Positions 1 to 7,974 of a DNA stretch of 34,185 nucleotides are shown one piece after another (positions within the stretch are counted from its first letter, which is position 1; every line of letters starts with the position of its first letter). This DNA comes from Planctomycetota bacterium (lineage in GTDB: Bacteria; Planctomycetota; Planctomycetia; Pirellulales; UBA1268). The stretch lies in contig QWPN01000129.1 in assembly GCA_003671185.1 (NCBI GenBank), forward strand, positions 1-34,185. Reading direction: 5' to 3'. Under the pieces are notes generated by a model. That model did no database searches, was not told where the DNA came from, and worked only from the letters and a program-made list of their open reading frames with translations. A program made the translations under genes and the position numbers.

Positions 1-911
1 GCGGCGGCAGGTTCCGCGCCGGACGTGGCGCCGGGCGGAGCCCGGGATGCCTCGGTGGCCGGCAGGGGCTGATCGTCCGCCGGAGGCGCCAACACCGGTG
101 CGGAGACGGCAGCCGCCGGGTCGGGTGCGGGCGCCGGCGGCGCCGGCGGTGGCGATGCCGGGACCGCCGGGGACAATGGCGCTACCGCATCGCGCTCTCG
201 CGGAGGTTCGGCCGCGGCCACGGGCTCCTCCGCCGTGCGCGCCTGTGCGGCGGCTGGTTGTTGGGGAGCGTGCGTGTTGCGCCGCGGGTCGCCAGCGGTA
301 TTCACCGCAACGTCGCGGCCCTTGGGCCGCATGAGCGTGAACACGAGGATGCCCCCCAACACCAGGAGCAGCACGACGGCCACCAGCGCGGACACCCAGG
401 CGCCGACCGGCCGCCGCCGGCTCGCCGCCGACCGCGCAGCCGCATCAACGGCCGCCCGCAGGTCGTGAACGATGGCCAAGGATTCCTCGTGCTGAACCGC
501 GGCTGAAGGTGGCGGCGCGTGCTCGGCCACGCAGTCCAGGAGCCTCATCCGCAGGTCGCGCGGGGGACTGGCGATCGTGGGATCGCGGTTCATCTCCGCC
601 AGCAGGCGGTGGCAGGCCGCCGCCTCGGCCAGGTGAACGTCCGAATCGATGCAGATGCGCTCAAAGGCCGCCAGCATGTCTGCGGGCAGGGTGTTGTCGA
701 GAAACTCGGCCACCGTGTTGGCATCGTCGGCCAGCCCCTTGCCGACAACCGCGGGCGCCGGAAGTTCGGCACGTTCGACGGCCCCCTGGATCCGGCCCAC
801 CAACTGTGCCGCCACCCCACTGGCGGCCACTTTTTCACCGAGCGCATGCTGGTCGTCCGCCGGGAGCATCCCGTCGATCCAAGCCAACAGGGTCCGCAGG
901 GTGAGTCGCAT
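1..911 (-). CDS. Hypothetical single-pass membrane protein with Ala/Pro-rich C-terminal region; runs off the left edge
   Basis: Reverse-strand ORF from ATG at 911 (MRLTLRTLLAWIDGMLPADDQHALGEKVAASG...), open to base 1, so missing from the ORF track. Contains a TM-like segment VSALVAVVLLLVLGGILVFTLM followed by an AP-rich tail. Confidence 0.75.
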   Translation of the reverse strand, partial: MRLTLRTLLAWIDGMLPADDQHALGEKVAASGVAAQLVGRIQGAVERAELPAPAVVGKGLADDANTVAEFLDNTLPADMLAAFERICIDSDVHLAEAAACHRLLAEMNRDPTIASPPRDLRMRLLDCVAEHAPPPSAAVQHEESLAIVHDLRAAVDAAARSAASRRRPVGAWVSALVAVVLLLVLGGILVFTLMRPKGRDVAVNTAGDPRRNTHAPQQPAAAQARTAEEPVAAAEPPRERDAVAPLSPAVPASPPPAPPAPAPDPAAAVSAPVLAPPADDQPLPATEASRAPPGATSGAEPAA

Positions 912-1161
912 GATCAGCCTCCGCTCCGGGGGTGGGATGGCATCCGCCTCCCGTCTCCCTTATGAGTGGCGCCGTGGGCCACTTTTCGTGCAGCCTTTTT
1001 CCCCGAGCGGTGACGGAGCGGAAAAAGCCGGGTGATCCAACCCCGTCCCGATGACGTACAAAGGAGAGCCGGATCGGCGCCGCAGTGGGCCTTTTCCACG
1101 CTGGGGCTACGATTCAGCGTTCCCAGTCTGGCCCAAGCCCGCTTCCGTCCGGGTTCGCCCC

Positions 1162-1725
1162 ATGACAGCCATGACCAGTCAGAAACGCCAGGCCATCCTG
1201 CGGCAGGCCGCGGGCTACCTCGAACTCGGCGAACTCCTTGTGGACGGGGCGGAGCCAACGCCAGCGACCTCCCGAAAACTCCTGCTGCGCTCCCTCGACA
1301 CCCTCCGGGAACTCCCCGAGCAGGCCCGTTCCGGTCCAGCCGCCAGCCTGCTCGAGGGAGAGGCGCTGCGGGCCCTGGGCGACTGGGACGCCGCTCTGCC
1401 GCCGCTCGAGCGCGCCGCCGAGGCCGATGCCGGCCGCATCGAGGCCTGGCTCGGCATCGGCTGGTGCCTGAAGCGACTCGGCCGTCTCACCGAGGCGATC
1501 ACCGCCCTGCGCCGTGGACTGGAGGCGTCGCCGCAGGAGCCGATCCTGCTCTACAATCTGGCCTGTTATCACTCGCTGGCCGGCAACGTGCCGGCCGCCA
1601 TCGAGCATCTCACGAAGGCGATCTCGATCGACGACCGCTTCCGCGACCTGACCGGCATGGAACGCGACTTCGACCCAATCCGCAGCGATCCGCGATTCGT
1701 CGCTGCCACGCACCTCACGGTGTGA
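1162..1725 (+). CDS. Tetratricopeptide-repeat protein
   Basis: TPR-like helices (ALRALGDWDAALPPLERAAEADAGRIEAWLGIGWCLKRLGRLTEAITALRRGLEASPQEPILLYNLACYHSLAGN). Start chosen at MTAMTSQKRQ; upstream in-frame starts exist. Confidence 0.85.
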   Translation: MTAMTSQKRQAILRQAAGYLELGELLVDGAEPTPATSRKLLLRSLDTLRELPEQARSGPAASLLEGEALRALGDWDAALPPLERAAEADAGRIEAWLGIGWCLKRLGRLTEAITALRRGLEASPQEPILLYNLACYHSLAGNVPAAIEHLTKAISIDDRFRDLTGMERDFDPIRSDPRFVAATHLTV

Positions 1726-1785
1726 CGGCCGCCGCGCCGCGGGACGTGCGGCCGGGCCCACCGAAAGCCGCAAGGACGACACGGC

Positions 1786-2604
1786 ATGACGAGCCCCGCC
1801 CTGCAGGAGATTCTCGCCCTGCTCGGCTGCCCGGCCGCGGGCAATCCCGCCCAGTACCTTTTCGAGCGGGCCATCGAGGCGGCCGGCCTCGACTGGCGGT
1901 TCCTGACGTGCGAGGTGCCTCCCGACCGCATCGCCGACGCGCTGGCCGGAGCGGCGGCGATGGGGTTTCGCGGCTGCCTGCTCTCGGCCCCCCTGCGCGA
2001 GGCCGCACCGCCACTCCTCCGCTCCCTGAGCCCCGCTGCCGTGTTCTCAGGCGCGGTGAGCCTCGTCGAGCGGCGCGACGGGGCGCTGACGGGCCACATG
2101 ACCGACGGCCGCGGCGTTGTCGAGGCCCTGCGCGGCCACTGCGACCCCGCCGGGGCCGGCGTGCTGGTGATCGGTGCCGGCCCGAGCGCCCGGGCCACCG
2201 CACTGGAGCTGTCGCTGGCCGGTGCCGCCACGATCGCCGTCGGGGATCCGTCCGCCGACCGCGTGCAGTCGCTCGTGGAGGCGCTGCTCGGCCTCGGAGC
2301 CGCGCCGGCCGTGGCCCTGCCCTGGCAGCCCACGATGGAGGTCCCGGGAGACGTTGGCATCGTGGTGCTCGCCGGACCGTCTCTCACCACGCTTGCCGGG
2401 CTGCGCGGCGATCTTGTCGTCGCCGACGTGCTGCTTGCCTCGCAGCCCAGCGTTGCCGCCGGGGCGGCGGCGGCCCACGGTGCCTGCCTCGTCGACGGCC
2501 TGGAGATTCACGCCGCCCAAACGGCCATCGACTTCCACACCCTGACGGGAATGGAAGCCGATGCCGAGATGCTGCGTGACGCGCTCGACGAGTTCCTGAG
2601 CTGA
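1786..2604 (+). CDS. Shikimate 5-dehydrogenase-like protein (divergent AroE family)
   Basis: AroE-like layout: GFRGCLLSAPLREAA, FSGAVSLVERRDGALTGHMTDGRGVVEAL, then Rossmann GAGPSARATALELSLAGA. Confidence 0.7.
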   Translation: MTSPALQEILALLGCPAAGNPAQYLFERAIEAAGLDWRFLTCEVPPDRIADALAGAAAMGFRGCLLSAPLREAAPPLLRSLSPAAVFSGAVSLVERRDGALTGHMTDGRGVVEALRGHCDPAGAGVLVIGAGPSARATALELSLAGAATIAVGDPSADRVQSLVEALLGLGAAPAVALPWQPTMEVPGDVGIVVLAGPSLTTLAGLRGDLVVADVLLASQPSVAAGAAAAHGACLVDGLEIHAAQTAIDFHTLTGMEADAEMLRDALDEFLS

Positions 2605-2657
2605 CGTTCCGGCGAGCCGGCCCACCCTGGCCCGCGCACGTCCGTCGTCGCGCCCGT

Positions 2658-3113
2658 TCAGCCCGTCGTGTATTCCTTGAGGAAACCCTTGAACTGCACG
2701 AGGTGCTCCTCCTCGTCCGCGAGCAGGCGGATGCACAGGTCCTGCGTCACGTAGTCTTCCCCCTCCACGGCCTTGATGATCTTCTTGTACTGGGCGCAGG
2801 CGGCCTCTTCGGCCGCGATCACCGACTTGATCACACCCACCACGTCGGTGGTCACGGTGACGGGCTGGATCTGGTTGCCGAGCACGAGCGCCTTCGACCC
2901 GGGAATCTGACCGCCGAGCTGCTTGATGCGATGCGCCAGTTGCTGGGCGTGGGCGATCTCGCCGGGCACGTCTGCGCCCAGCGACTTCTTGATCTCCTCC
3001 GCGCGCACGCCGTCGAGGTTCACGCTGTTGGCGAGGTAGTTCATCACCGTCTCAAGCTCCATGCTGTAGCTTTCCAGCAGCAGGTCGATCGTTTCCTTCG
3101 TGGTGGCGGCCAT
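2658..3113 (-). CDS. Ferritin-like / bacterioferritin-type protein
   Basis: MAATTKETIDLLLESYSMELETVMNYLANSVNLDG...EIAHAQQLAHRIKQLGG...EEAACAQYKKII...LADEEEHLVQFKGFLKEY; ferritin-like helices with E/H motifs. Confidence 0.8.
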   Translation of the reverse strand: MAATTKETIDLLLESYSMELETVMNYLANSVNLDGVRAEEIKKSLGADVPGEIAHAQQLAHRIKQLGGQIPGSKALVLGNQIQPVTVTTDVVGVIKSVIAAEEAACAQYKKIIKAVEGEDYVTQDLCIRLLADEEEHLVQFKGFLKEYTTG

Positions 3114-3172
3114 GGAATCTCCTCCGGGTTGGTGTGGGAACGTGGAATGGTTGGCGCGTGGGCCGGGCAATG

Positions 3173-4195
3173 CTACCGGTCGGCCGGTTTTTCGGCACGG
3201 CCGCGGCCGATCCGCTCGGCCAGCGCACGGGCGCTGTCGCGGACATCACCCGCGGCGTCGTCGTGCAGGCCCCGGACGCGTTCCACGATCTGCGCGGGCG
3301 GCTCCGCCCCAGTGGCGTCGAGGAACCGGCCCACGGCCTTGATCGCGTTGACGACGATCATCGCCCGTCGGTAGCGCTCCGCCTGAGCCTGCCGGTCGCC
3401 CGGCTGCGGGCTCACGTCAGGCAGGGCGAGCATTTCCGCGCAGGTGTCCCAGGCTTCGGGGCGGCCCTGGCGCACGAGTCCGATGGCGGCGTTGAACCGC
3501 ACGGCGTCGTCGGCATCGTCGACGAGTTCCACGAGCCGCCCGCTCGCAGCGTCGCCCCCCACGACACCCAGCGTGAAGGCGGCCGCCGAACGCAGTGCAT
3601 CGACGTCGCTGTGCGAGGCCTTGAGCACCGCCGCCGTGACCGCCTCGGGATCGGCGAACCTGCGTTGGGCCGTGGCTAGGTTGTCGGCCAGCACGGCCAG
3701 CGCCTCCACGGCCGCCTGGGCCGTCTGCGGATCGGCCGCATCGGCGGCCCTGGCCGCCAGAGGAGGCGCCGCCTCCGGCACGGAGAACTCGCCCAGTGCC
3801 CGGCACAGGTAGCCGGTCAGCGCCCGGGCCTGCTCTCCTGCATGACCGGCCGCCTTGGTCCGTCCACCATCGACCTCGTCGGCGAGGATCGAGGCCAGTT
3901 CGCCCGCCAGGCCCGCGTCGTTCTTGAGTGCCGCGCCGCCCGGGCCACGCAGGTCCCCGGCCAGATTGAAGGCCACCTGCCAGCGGCCCTCGTTGTTGCG
4001 CCGCAGGGCCCGCACGTAGCCTTGCGGATCGTTGCCCAATTGCGCGAGCCAGTGGATCGCAGCCCACACCAGGATGATGATGGTGACGATGACCGCCGGC
4101 ACCACGAACAACTGCACGAGAAACGCGGCGCTGGGCGGCTCGACGGGCGGCAACGCATCGTCCGGCCTGGCCGCGGGGCGGGATGGTTCGGACAT
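3173..4195 (-). CDS. HEAT-repeat membrane protein
   Basis: MSEPSRPAARPDD..., TM helix FLVQLFVVPAVIVTIIILVWAAIHWLAQL, then HEAT-like repeats (VDALRSAAAFTLGVVGGDAASGRLVELVDDADDAVRFNAAIGLVRQG). Confidence 0.8.
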   Translation of the reverse strand: MSEPSRPAARPDDALPPVEPPSAAFLVQLFVVPAVIVTIIILVWAAIHWLAQLGNDPQGYVRALRRNNEGRWQVAFNLAGDLRGPGGAALKNDAGLAGELASILADEVDGGRTKAAGHAGEQARALTGYLCRALGEFSVPEAAPPLAARAADAADPQTAQAAVEALAVLADNLATAQRRFADPEAVTAAVLKASHSDVDALRSAAAFTLGVVGGDAASGRLVELVDDADDAVRFNAAIGLVRQGRPEAWDTCAEMLALPDVSPQPGDRQAQAERYRRAMIVVNAIKAVGRFLDATGAEPPAQIVERVRGLHDDAAGDVRDSARALAERIGRGRAEKPADR

Positions 4196-4266
4196 GGGGC
4201 GGATCCCTGGCTGACGCGGCCGGGGCGGCGGCGCCGCCCACGACGAGAGTGTAGGAGGCTCACCCC

Positions 4267-5043
4267 ATGCGTCAACGCAACGCCGACGCCGCCGCCCAGT
4301 CGCCCTCCGGCGACGCCTGCTGGCTCGATGCGCACCTGCCCGGCGTGGCCGAAAACCTGGCACTCGACGAGGCGCTGCTCGACGAGGCCCACGACGGCGG
4401 ACTGCGGCACACGCTGGTGCGCACCTGGATGGCCGCCGAGCCGACGGTCGTGCTGGGATCGTCGAGCCGCATCGACGAGGAGGTCGATGTCGAAGCCTGC
4501 GAGCAGCTCGGTGTGCGGGTCGTGCGCCGGCCCAGCGGCGGCCTCACGGTGCTGCTCGGGCCGGGCTGCCTGATGTGGTCCGTGATCGTCAGACATCCGG
4601 AGGCGGCGCCGACGATCGACCGCGTCCACACGGCGATGCTGGAGCCGCTCTGTGCCGCGCTGCGGGCGGCGGGGCGGCCTGTGGTGCGGCGCGGGTCGAG
4701 CGATCTGGCGATCGCCGTCGACGGTGCCGAGCGGAAGGTGTCGGGCAACGCCCTGCGCGTGCGGCGGCACGCCGTGCTCTACCACGGCACGCTGCTCGAC
4801 ACCTTCGACCTGCCGCTGGTGGCTCGGGTGTTGCGACATCCGCCCCGCGAGCCCGGCTACCGCGCCGGCCGCGATCACGGCGACTTCCTCGCCAACCTGG
4901 AACTGGGGCGGCCGGCGCTCGAGGCCGCCGTGCGGTGTGCCTTCGGCGCCGACACCGTCCGCAGCGACTGGCCCGTCGAGCGCGTGGCCATGCTGGTGCG
5001 CGAGCGCTACGACGACCCCGCCTGGACCTGCCGCCTGCGCTGA
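4267..5043 (+). CDS. Lipoate-protein ligase A-like protein (BPL_LplA_LipB fold)
   Basis: ENLALDEALL, VRVVRRPSGGLTVLLGPG, and AERKVSGNALRVRRHAVLYHGTLL (KxxGxA motif). Confidence 0.75.
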   Translation: MRQRNADAAAQSPSGDACWLDAHLPGVAENLALDEALLDEAHDGGLRHTLVRTWMAAEPTVVLGSSSRIDEEVDVEACEQLGVRVVRRPSGGLTVLLGPGCLMWSVIVRHPEAAPTIDRVHTAMLEPLCAALRAAGRPVVRRGSSDLAIAVDGAERKVSGNALRVRRHAVLYHGTLLDTFDLPLVARVLRHPPREPGYRAGRDHGDFLANLELGRPALEAAVRCAFGADTVRSDWPVERVAMLVRERYDDPAWTCRLR

Positions 5044-5253
5044 CCGCCCGCGGTCGATCGATCGCGGTTGCCCTCCCCAAGCTGCCGCGCGGAGACTGTG
5101 CGGCCTGGGTCGAGTTGGCAAGCTGGGGCGTCGGCGCCGGCACTGATGGTTGGACAGTTCACGTGCCAGCGGGTGATCATCGGGCCGGCCGCCGGCCGAT
5201 GGAACCAAGGAGCGGTGGATCGGGTGAAATCCGATCCGTGGGCTGCCGATCCC

Positions 5254-5273
5254 GGCGAAAGCAGGCTTTCGCC
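5254..5273. other. Perfect 8-bp hairpin, loop CAGG, in the intergenic leader
   Basis: GGCGAAAG-CAGG-CTTTCGCC about 80 nt upstream of the ATG at 5353. Confidence 0.6.
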
Positions 5274-5352
5274 CGCGGCGGTTCCCCGGTAGGTTTCCCG
5301 GCCCGATCGACAGGACGTCGACACGCCAGCCCGCAACAGGAGGTTGCATTCC

Positions 5353-5622
5353 ATGCGTTTGCACATGAACGCCGCGGATGTCCGTGGCTTGGTTTCGCGT
5401 CACTTTCTCAAGCTGGGCGCCGACGTCGCCGACGTCGATGACGTCCAGGAGAACATCCGCATCGACCGAGGCCGGTGCGTGGCGCGGTGCTATCGCGTGG
5501 CCGAGATGTTCGCGATGTGGCTGATCGACGTGGGCGTGTTGCAGTTCTACGACGCCGACGGCGAGATGCTGCACACCGTGAACCTATTCACGGAATTGCA
5601 GCCGCAGCGGGCAGCTGCCTGA
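5353..5622 (+). CDS. Conserved-looking small hypothetical protein (89 aa)
   Basis: MRLHMNAADVRGLVSRHFLKLGADVADVDDVQENIRIDRGRCVARCYRVAEMFAMWLIDVGVLQFYDADGEMLHTVNLFTELQPQRAAA; preceded by AGGAGG at about 5338-5343. Confidence 0.7.
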   Translation: MRLHMNAADVRGLVSRHFLKLGADVADVDDVQENIRIDRGRCVARCYRVAEMFAMWLIDVGVLQFYDADGEMLHTVNLFTELQPQRAAA

Positions 5623-5710
5623 CGGGAGCCGCGGACGGGCGGCGGACATCGGAATCGCGGTCCGGGGGGATCGTGCGCGCCTTCGGCGCGGCATCGAGCG
5701 GGGGTCCATC

Positions 5711-6709
5711 ATGACTGTTGTGCGCACTATCACGTCCAGGCCGCGACTGTCGATCGTGATTCCCGCCGCCGACTCCGCGGCCCTGGAAGACACGCTCGTC
5801 AGCGTGCTGGAGAACCGGCCCGCCGACGCCGAGATCGTGGTCATCCCGGCGCTGCCCTACGACGACCCGTGGAACATCGCCGAGGAAGTGCGGTTCATCC
5901 CGGCGCCGGTCGGAGCCGGGCTCGTGGGCTGCGTCAACGTCGGCGTGGCTGCCAGCGTCGGCAGTGTGATCCACGTGCTGGCGGGCGGATGGAAGGCCAC
6001 GGAGGGTTGGACGGATCGCGCCTTGGAACGCTTCGAGGATCGTGGCGTGGGCGCCGTGGTGCCACTGGGCGTGTCGGCCGTCGACCGCGACCAGGTGGTG
6101 TGCACCGGCATCCGGCGCACGCTCGGCGGCCGCAGCCGCTTGCTCGCTCCCGCCCGCCGTGCCGCCCCGCTGCCACGGCCGTCGGCACCGGCTCTGGAGG
6201 CGGGCTTCTGGCGGGCCGACGTGCTCACGCGGGCGGCCGGCTTCTCCACCGCCTGCGGTGACGCGAATGCTGCCGCCGACATGGCCGCATTGCTCGCCTG
6301 CGCCGGTCTCGAGGTGGTGGTGGAACCGTCGTCGCGAATCGTGTGGGGTCCGGCCCGACGTCGCGGCAGTGCGTTCCTGGCGGGCCTGCACGCAGAACGT
6401 CTCTTCTGGCGATCGCTGGCCGCCGACTCCATTGTGCCCGCGCTCGTGGCGCACGCCGTCGAGATTGTGCGGCATGCGGCCGCCCGTGCGCCACTGGGCA
6501 CGCTGCCGATGCTGGCGGGCCGGCTGGCGGCGCTCGTGCAATTCGGCTCGAGCATGCCGCGCGCCCGCCTGCTGCGGGAGGCCCAGCGTCAGGCAACCAC
6601 TGCGAGCAAGGACGCTGCTCCGCGGACGCTGCGGATCGACGCCCCGCACGCCTTCCCCGCCGGACCGCACGTGGTGCCGGAAGCAACTCCACTCAAACGG
6701 TCAGCCTGA
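5711..6709 (+). CDS. Glycosyltransferase family 2-like protein (divergent)
   Basis: RLSIVIPAADSAALEDTLVSVLENRPADAEIVVIPA... VGCVNVGVAASVGSVIHVLAGGW: GT-A-like N-terminus. Confidence 0.65.
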   Translation: MTVVRTITSRPRLSIVIPAADSAALEDTLVSVLENRPADAEIVVIPALPYDDPWNIAEEVRFIPAPVGAGLVGCVNVGVAASVGSVIHVLAGGWKATEGWTDRALERFEDRGVGAVVPLGVSAVDRDQVVCTGIRRTLGGRSRLLAPARRAAPLPRPSAPALEAGFWRADVLTRAAGFSTACGDANAAADMAALLACAGLEVVVEPSSRIVWGPARRRGSAFLAGLHAERLFWRSLAADSIVPALVAHAVEIVRHAAARAPLGTLPMLAGRLAALVQFGSSMPRARLLREAQRQATTASKDAAPRTLRIDAPHAFPAGPHVVPEATPLKRSA

Positions 6710-6799
6710 AGGCGGGGAAACGCTGCTTGGTCGCCAGCGGTGCCTGGTGAGGCTGAACTGGCGTCGGAGCCGGGAGTCATCGCGTCGTGAGGCCCGACC

Positions 6800-6817
6800 C
6801 GCGGCCTGCGGGCCGCG
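6800..6817. terminator. GC-rich hairpin, possible terminator of the upstream gene
   Basis: CGCGGCC-TGCG-GGCCGCG, perfect 7-bp stem between the 6709 stop and the tRNA; no strong T tract. Confidence 0.4.
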
Positions 6818-6832
6818 TCACGGGGCTTCCTG

Positions 6833-6859
6833 TTGCCCGTCCCGCGATGCTGGTAGAAT
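6833..6859 (+). promoter_or_regulatory. Candidate sigma-70-type promoter for tRNA-Arg
   Basis: TTGCCC-N15-TAGAAT with extended -10 (TGGTAGAAT), 22 nt upstream of the tRNA 5' end. The spacer is short. Confidence 0.45.
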
Positions 6860-6881
6860 CCGCTGCGTCGCGTCAGCGCGA

Positions 6882-6955
<74 letters not shown>

Positions 6956-6979
6956 CTTGGTTCTTCTCTCTCCTCCGGC

Positions 6980-7358
6980 CTACTCGCGTTTTCTCGCGGG
7001 TTTCGTCAAGGCCGGACGGCGTCGGCTGGCCGCTGACGGCTCCAGCGTGTGCATGGAGGCCAGACCGTATGTGCCTGTCGCCCGGTCCCGCCAGAGCACG
7101 GCCGACCGGAGTGGCTCGCCCCGATTCGCGATGCATTCCGCATGGCCCTTGGCGACCCCGAAGCGGATCAGTGACCGCCGGTCGGAGTCGCTCAGCGGTG
7201 CGGGAACGAGTCGCGTTAGATTCACGGCCGCATCGTGCACCCAATACGGAGCGTGGAGACACTCGATGTGTTCCGGCTGCCGCGCGGAGCAACGTCCGCT
7301 CGTCGCGGGCGGGATCCGGCATCTCGGCCAGCGGTTCGGGTGACGGATAGAACGACAT
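6980..7358 (-). pseudogene. Frameshifted small gene of unknown function
   Basis: Two protein-like segments in different frames: MSFYPSPEPLAEMPDPARDERTLLR (from ATG at 7358), then RQPEHIECLHAPYWVHDAAVNLTRLVPAPLSDSDRRSLIRFGVAKGHAECIANRGEPLRSAVLWRDRATGTYGLASMHTLEP to the TAG at 6980. Span 379 nt = 3n+1; frame changes near 7275-7290. Confidence 0.5.
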
Positions 7359-7974
7359 GGCGGCAACTCTCGGTGGCATGTGAGGTGTCTTTCTGCCACT
7401 CGCTCCCGCGGCGTTGCCGCTTCGCGGAATCAGCGAACCCAAAAACCGTCTAGCTTCGGAGCCGCTGATGATTCGGGCCTTGAAGCCTCAAACGAAGGGT
7501 GACCACAGCGGCGCCGTCCGTTTTTCAGAACTCGATCGACATCGGCCGAACGTCAAGGACTCCGAGCGCATGTTTTGTTGCCGTGGCTGCCTCATGCACG
7601 CGTAATCACGCAACCAATTATTGAAGCGAGGCATGAGCGTGCGTATGCGAGGCACCCTGCATTGGTTGATCGGGTGGCTGTGGTTTCGCAGCTCGTAACA
7701 GATCGTCGCGCTACGGTCCGTCGATGGCTTCACCAGGACTTCGCCAGAACTTCACCGCAGAGCAGCTGCATGGGCACGGATCTGCATCCCACTAGTGCTC
7801 AGGAACCAGCCCCCAGGCGCATCGCTCCGGCGCGTTCTGGATTCCACCGGGCCAGGATGGGGCCGAAAAGTGGCGGTTCAAAAATCCTGACGTATGCTGG
7901 TGCTGACGGTTTGTGGTCCCGTCGGCCACGCCCGGGCATCGACCCCGACTGCCTCGAATGCACTGCATACCGTC

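Noticed and set aside
1032-2579. 515-aa forward ORF over the TPR and AroE-like genes
   Set aside because: Arg/Pro-rich alternate-frame translation; two better genes occupy the interval in other frames.
5180-5290. Possible cobalamin-type riboswitch (GGTGAAATCCG...)
   Set aside because: Only a loose similarity to a short string. No B12-box core could be aligned, and the downstream gene is not B12-related.
3817-5574. 585-aa reverse ORF spanning the HEAT and LplA-like genes
   Set aside because: Shadow frame with no recognisable motifs; conflicts with strong calls on both strands.
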